From NCBI RefSeq assembly GCF_963666665.1, contig NZ_OY762999.1, forward strand, positions 2,299,501 through 2,363,500: DNA of 64,000 nt, in the 5' to 3' direction. Both the position numbers and the translations under genes were made by a program. The notes under the pieces are model-generated. The model was not told the origin of the DNA, did not search any database, and worked only from the letters and a program-made list of their open reading frames with translations. This document shows positions 60,815 to 64,000 of the stretch, piece after piece (the stretch's first letter is position 1; the number at the start of each line of letters is the position of its first letter). Origin of the DNA: Maridesulfovibrio sp. Lineage in GTDB: Bacteria > Desulfobacterota > Desulfovibrionia > Desulfovibrionales > Desulfovibrionaceae.

Positions 60815-62548
60815 TTAGCGGATTCCGTGACTATGCATGAAAGAGGTATACTTACGGTCTTCTCCCTGAATATGCTTCACCAGCCAATCCTTAAGGAAGT
60901 GCATGACATCCATGGTCACCTTAGCCTTACCGCTGAGCAATGCTGCTTCAAATTCAAGCACCTGATTGACGAACTTTTCGTGCAACGCCTTGTGTGCCGG
61001 AGTCTGTGAATAACCATAGCGGTCAAATATTTTTTCTTCAGTGCTGAAATGGTCGACGGTGTAATTCTTCAACTCTTCCACCAATCTTTTCATGACCGTA
61101 TCAGATGCGCGGTCACGCATGGCCTTGTGCAGTCCGTTGATCATGCCGACCAACTTCTTGTGCTGCACATCAATGGCCCTGACGCCGACAGAAAAAGCGC
61201 TGTCACTCCAGGTAACCAGTTCAGCTCCTGCAGCAGAGGCAAGGTCTCCCTGAGCCATGCCATGGATCAAGGTATCAAGTTCCTGAACAAGGCTTGAAAC
61301 CTCAAGAAGGATCTTGCGGGCCTCGCCCATTTCTTCTGCTGTTTCCTGTGCCACTTGGGTAACGTCGGAAACAGCATTATTGATTTCTTCACTGGTGGCT
61401 GACTGCTCTTCAGAAGCAGTGGCAATGGATTCAACCTGCTCGGAAGTAGATTCAATGATGGTTACGATTTCCTGCATGTACCTACCGGATTCAACTGCGG
61501 TTTCAGTACCGGCAACTATATCTGCTGCAGCGCGATCTACAGAAGCCACGTTGGTCTTGGCGTGTTCCTGAATATCAGTAATAGCTTCGCCAACCTCTTT
61601 GGTGGCTTCCATTGTTTTTTCAGCCAGTTTGCGGACCTCATCGGCAACAACGGCAAAGCCGCGCCCAGCCTCACCTGCCCTTGCGGCTTCAATGGCAGCA
61701 TTCAGGGCCAGCAGGTTGGTCTGGTCTGCAATATCATTGATCACGTTAATGACGCGGTCAATATTTTCTGCCCGCTTGCCAAGCTGGCTCATGGTCTCTT
61801 TAAGGGAAAGGACTTCGTCCTCAACCTTCTTGATCGCATCAACAGCATCATTGACCCCACGTGCACCGGTTGCAGCATTTTCACGCGACTGATCCGCATT
61901 TCCGGCGGCAAGTGAAGCGTTACGGGCAACCTCAGCCACAGTGGAGTTCATCTCTTCCATTGCGGTGGCGGTTTCTGTCATACGGTCACGCTGAACCTCA
62001 ACGCCTTCACCTACCTTTTCAATCCGCTCACTTAAATCACTAATACCCGAAAAAATACGTACGGAGGAATTACCGGCCTTGTCGGCCGCCTTTCGCATGG
62101 AAGCAATAAGTTTTTGAGTCTGCTCTTCCGTATCCCGGCTGGTTTTCAATGCTGCTTCAATTTCAATATTTTTTCTACGAGCCTCCTCGCTCAAGGATTC
62201 GGCTCTCTTGTTGGCCTCTTCCAGGCTGGCAACCATGGAGCAGACTGCCACCTTAAGCTCTTCCAGCTCATGCATGTAAAACCCGGCACACTCATCATTG
62301 GCTTTCCCTTTCTGCACATCAACGGCAAAATCCCGCAAATTTTCAATGGGAGAAATTACATTACGGCTGATGCTGTAAACGATAAAAAACGTAAGCACTA
62401 GACTCGCCGCAATTCCGCACAGCAGAACAGTAGAAGAGGCCGAACCGAAAACGAAATCCGGGCTGAAGACAAAGAGAATAATAGCGATAATTGCCGGGAT
62501 AAAACCAAGGACAAAAGCAGAAAGCTTTAATCGAATAGAAATACTCAT
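60815..62548 (-). CDS. Methyl-accepting chemotaxis protein with C-terminal hemerythrin domain
   Basis: A 577-aa receptor. Two membrane helices lie near 5-30 and 38-58 with only a very short loop between, so there is no periplasmic ligand domain. A HAMP-like segment and long signalling coiled coil follow, including the conserved hairpin INDIADQTNLLALNAAIEAARAGEAGRGFAVVADEVRKLAEKT. The C-terminal hemerythrin domain keeps all seven di-iron ligands: His463, His500, Glu504, His519, His523, His559 and Asp564. It is like the DcrH hemerythrin domain, which binds O2, but sensing must be cytoplasmic here. Aerotaxis or O2 avoidance in a strict anaerobe is the likely role. Confidence 0.93.
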   Translation of the reverse strand: MSISIRLKLSAFVLGFIPAIIAIILFVFSPDFVFGSASSTVLLCGIAASLVLTFFIVYSISRNVISPIENLRDFAVDVQKGKANDECAGFYMHELEELKVAVCSMVASLEEANKRAESLSEEARRKNIEIEAALKTSRDTEEQTQKLIASMRKAADKAGNSSVRIFSGISDLSERIEKVGEGVEVQRDRMTETATAMEEMNSTVAEVARNASLAAGNADQSRENAATGARGVNDAVDAIKKVEDEVLSLKETMSQLGKRAENIDRVINVINDIADQTNLLALNAAIEAARAGEAGRGFAVVADEVRKLAEKTMEATKEVGEAITDIQEHAKTNVASVDRAAADIVAGTETAVESGRYMQEIVTIIESTSEQVESIATASEEQSATSEEINNAVSDVTQVAQETAEEMGEARKILLEVSSLVQELDTLIHGMAQGDLASAAGAELVTWSDSAFSVGVRAIDVQHKKLVGMINGLHKAMRDRASDTVMKRLVEELKNYTVDHFSTEEKIFDRYGYSQTPAHKALHEKFVNQVLEFEAALLSGKAKVTMDVMHFLKDWLVKHIQGEDRKYTSFMHSHGIR

Positions 62549-62653
62549 AAATTGTAACCTTTTTATTTATATATGGATTCAATTAAGTATGTGTGAAATA
62601 GCATCAACGCATTCAAAAAGAAATTTCTTTCGTGACGACTATTTGTATTTATA

Positions 62654-62690
62654 ATTACTAACAGGCAAAAATTAGTAGTAATGATTACTA
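62654..62690. promoter_or_regulatory. ATTACTA/TAGTAAT repeat upstream of the MCP gene
   Basis: A perfect 15-bp palindrome TAGTAAT-G-ATTACTA (62676-62690) with a third ATTACTA copy at 62654-62660. It lies 106-142 bases upstream of the MCP start and after the SMR stop, so it is a candidate operator for the chemoreceptor gene. Confidence 0.45.
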
Positions 62691-62743
62691 TCAATGTCCA
62701 GCTTTATTTAAAAATAAAAATCAGTGATCACTGACAGGAAGAA

Positions 62744-63070
62744 CTAATGGCTGGCACCGCTCAATTTCAGCCCTACAACTCCGGTAATAATCAGTAACAA
62801 ACTGACAACTTTAAGTACTGAAACAGATTCCTTGAAAAAGAAAATCCCTATGGTGAAAATAATTGCTGTTCCAAGGCCGGACCAAATGGCGTAAGCTACG
62901 CTGACATCAATTTTCTTTAAAGCGAAAGCCAAAGCAGTAAAAGAAGCTCCGTACAAGACGAACATCAATGCAGAAGGAACAACTCTGGTAAAACCTTCTG
63001 AAAATTTCATAGCAATAGTTCCGCAAACCTCCAGCACAATTGCACATGCTAGTATAATCCAATATTGCAT
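62744..63070 (-). CDS. Small multidrug resistance (SMR) exporter
   Basis: A 108-aa inner-membrane protein with four helices, of the EmrE/SugE/Gdx family. The conserved membrane Glu is in the first helix (ACAIVLEVCGTIAMKFSEGF). The pattern YAIWSGLGTAIIFTIGIFFFKESVS is typical. It works as a dimer, exporting cationic drugs or guanidinium; the SugE/Gdx versus Qac subtype cannot be resolved by eye. It is encoded alone, 31 bases from a GGDEF gene that runs on the same strand. Confidence 0.9.
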   Translation of the reverse strand: MQYWIILACAIVLEVCGTIAMKFSEGFTRVVPSALMFVLYGASFTALAFALKKIDVSVAYAIWSGLGTAIIFTIGIFFFKESVSVLKVVSLLLIITGVVGLKLSGASH

Positions 63071-63101
63071 TTACTTCCTAAATCTTATTATAAACCTGAA
63101 T

Positions 63102-64000
63102 TTAAGTTAATTTGCTTGCTGGACCGAAAACAACTCTGTCCCGGCCTTCCTGCTTGGCTTTATAAAGAGCCTTGTCAGCTATATCCATCAACCCTTCGAG
63201 CTTATCTGGACCGGAATTATCTGTATATCCGACACTTACGGTAACGGTCTCTCCATGAGGAAACTCATATGCCGAAACATCCTGCCGAAGTCGGTCAAGC
63301 AGGTTATGGGCATCATTGCTGGGAGCTTCAGGCATGACTAATACAAACTCCTCCCCACCAATACGGGCAAAGAGATCTGTTTTACGAATCCGCTTTGAAA
63401 TCACATCTGCAAAGCTTTTCAGAACCTCATCTCCCACAGAATGCCCGAAATTATCGTTTATCAATTTGAAATGATCAATATCAAAGAGAGCAAGTGTTAG
63501 CGGATGGTTGTAGCGGCCGCTCAACCAGAGCAACTTTTCAACTTCACCGTAAAACCCGCGGCGGTTAGGAAGCCCGGTCAACTCATCAGTTACCGCCATT
63601 TCACGCATCAAGCTGAAAGTCTTCTCCAGCTTGGTTCGCATGTCATCCAGAGTTTTACCGAGCATGGAAAACTCATCCCGCCCCTCCCAACTGTACGGAA
63701 TTCCTAGCTCTCCTTTTGACAGGACCTCCACCTGACTCATCAATCGGTTCAATGGCTTGAACACCTTAAAATAAATAGCCGGAACTATCAGCAGCAACCC
63801 GCCCATAAACATGGTAACAAACATGAATATGATACGGTTGCGCTCTTTTTGAATTCGCGGAGTTACCCAATCCTTGTCCACCGCTACCAGCACATATCCC
63901 AATTTTTCATCGTTTTTGGTTACTGTCTTAACCAGCTCAGATACATTGTACTGATGTTCAGGTGTTTCCTTAGAAACACGCAACAGGTAGAGATCATAAA
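63102..64000 (-). CDS. Membrane diguanylate cyclase, C-terminal part
   Basis: A partial gene whose frame is open to the window edge (64000), so the N-terminal sensor region is missing; 299 residues are visible. A membrane helix (IIFMFVTMFMGGLLLIVPAIYFKVF) is followed by a HAMP domain (KPLNRLMSQVEVLSKGELG) and a GGDEF domain with active-site GGEEF and inhibitory I-site RKTD five residues upstream of it. DELTGLPNRRGFYGEVEKL and DIDHFKLINDNFGHSVGDEVL are well kept. It makes c-di-GMP from GTP and is probably feedback inhibited. The region before the helix would be periplasmic, as expected of a double-membrane-pass sensor. Confidence 0.93.
   Translation of the reverse strand, partial: YDLYLLRVSKETPEHQYNVSELVKTVTKNDEKLGYVLVAVDKDWVTPRIQKERNRIIFMFVTMFMGGLLLIVPAIYFKVFKPLNRLMSQVEVLSKGELGIPYSWEGRDEFSMLGKTLDDMRTKLEKTFSLMREMAVTDELTGLPNRRGFYGEVEKLLWLSGRYNHPLTLALFDIDHFKLINDNFGHSVGDEVLKSFADVISKRIRKTDLFARIGGEEFVLVMPEAPSNDAHNLLDRLRQDVSAYEFPHGETVTVSVGYTDNSGPDKLEGLMDIADKALYKAKQEGRDRVVFGPASKLT

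Noticed and set aside
1..64000. tRNA, rRNA, phage, integrase or transposase genes
   Set aside because: I looked for conserved tRNA T-loops, recombinase-type proteins and terminal repeats and found none; the scan was by eye, so a short RNA gene could be missed.

Overview
The window most likely comes from a marine, moderate-GC sulfate-reducing Desulfovibrionales bacterium of the Desulfovibrio/Maridesulfovibrio type. Evidence for this is a complete dsrC (7786-8103) with both C-terminal cysteines, a Kdo/heptose lipopolysaccharide gene set, a chemoreceptor fused to hemerythrin like DcrH of Desulfovibrio, a flagellar hook/filament cluster, and several small proteins that I associate with this group. 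The genus is an inference. I found no rRNA, tRNA, CRISPR array, insertion sequence, phage or plasmid gene, so this looks like ordinary chromosome.

Layout. 1-8.2 kb: end of a solute-binding protein, an aryl-CoA ligase, prepilin peptidase, lpxB, a lipoprotein, a CyaB1-type adenylate cyclase (GAF-GAF-PAS-cyclase) and dsrC. 8.5-15.7 kb: a small protein, then an envelope run of HD protein, ddl, waaA, kdsB, carA, a TPR protein and gmhB. 15.7-19.5 kb: a MarR regulator with two near-identical operators, a methyltransferase, and a divergent secreted alpha/beta hydrolase-mlaA pair. 19.5-27.4 kb: a GlxA-type regulator divergent from a cysteine hydrolase, a DMT transporter, a glycosyltransferase, secreted MsrAB, a VanX-type dipeptidase, an orphan sugar-type binding protein, a hydrolase and a small cysteine protein. 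27.5-31.4 kb: a tightly overlapping DUF523/DUF1722, SDR and class II photolyase operon.

31.6-38.5 kb: a hybrid histidine kinase, small proteins, a pseudo-receiver-TPR protein, Ogt, a monooxygenase and a Bcr/CflA exporter. 38.7-43.6 kb: a TetR-controlled RND pump whose promoter lies between two matching operators. 43.7-45.7 kb: a lactamase-fold lipoprotein convergent with an AraC regulator. 45.7-54.7 kb: an operon of sigma factor-flgD-flgE-flgK-flgL-fliD, preceded by a separate flagellin gene. 54.9-59.6 kb: response regulator, TonB-dependent receptor, YfiR-like protein and CHASE8 histidine kinase. 59.6-64 kb: a K+ channel, the MCP-hemerythrin, an SMR exporter and the end of a diguanylate cyclase.

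The most unusual unit is the four-gene module at 54932-59620. It resembles the periplasmic half of the YfiBNR system, with a TonB-type receptor as the outer-membrane part and a histidine kinase in place of the diguanylate cyclase. Next are the sigma factor translationally coupled to flgD, the MarR and TetR operator pairs, and the adenylate cyclase whose second GAF domain keeps the full NKFDE motif.
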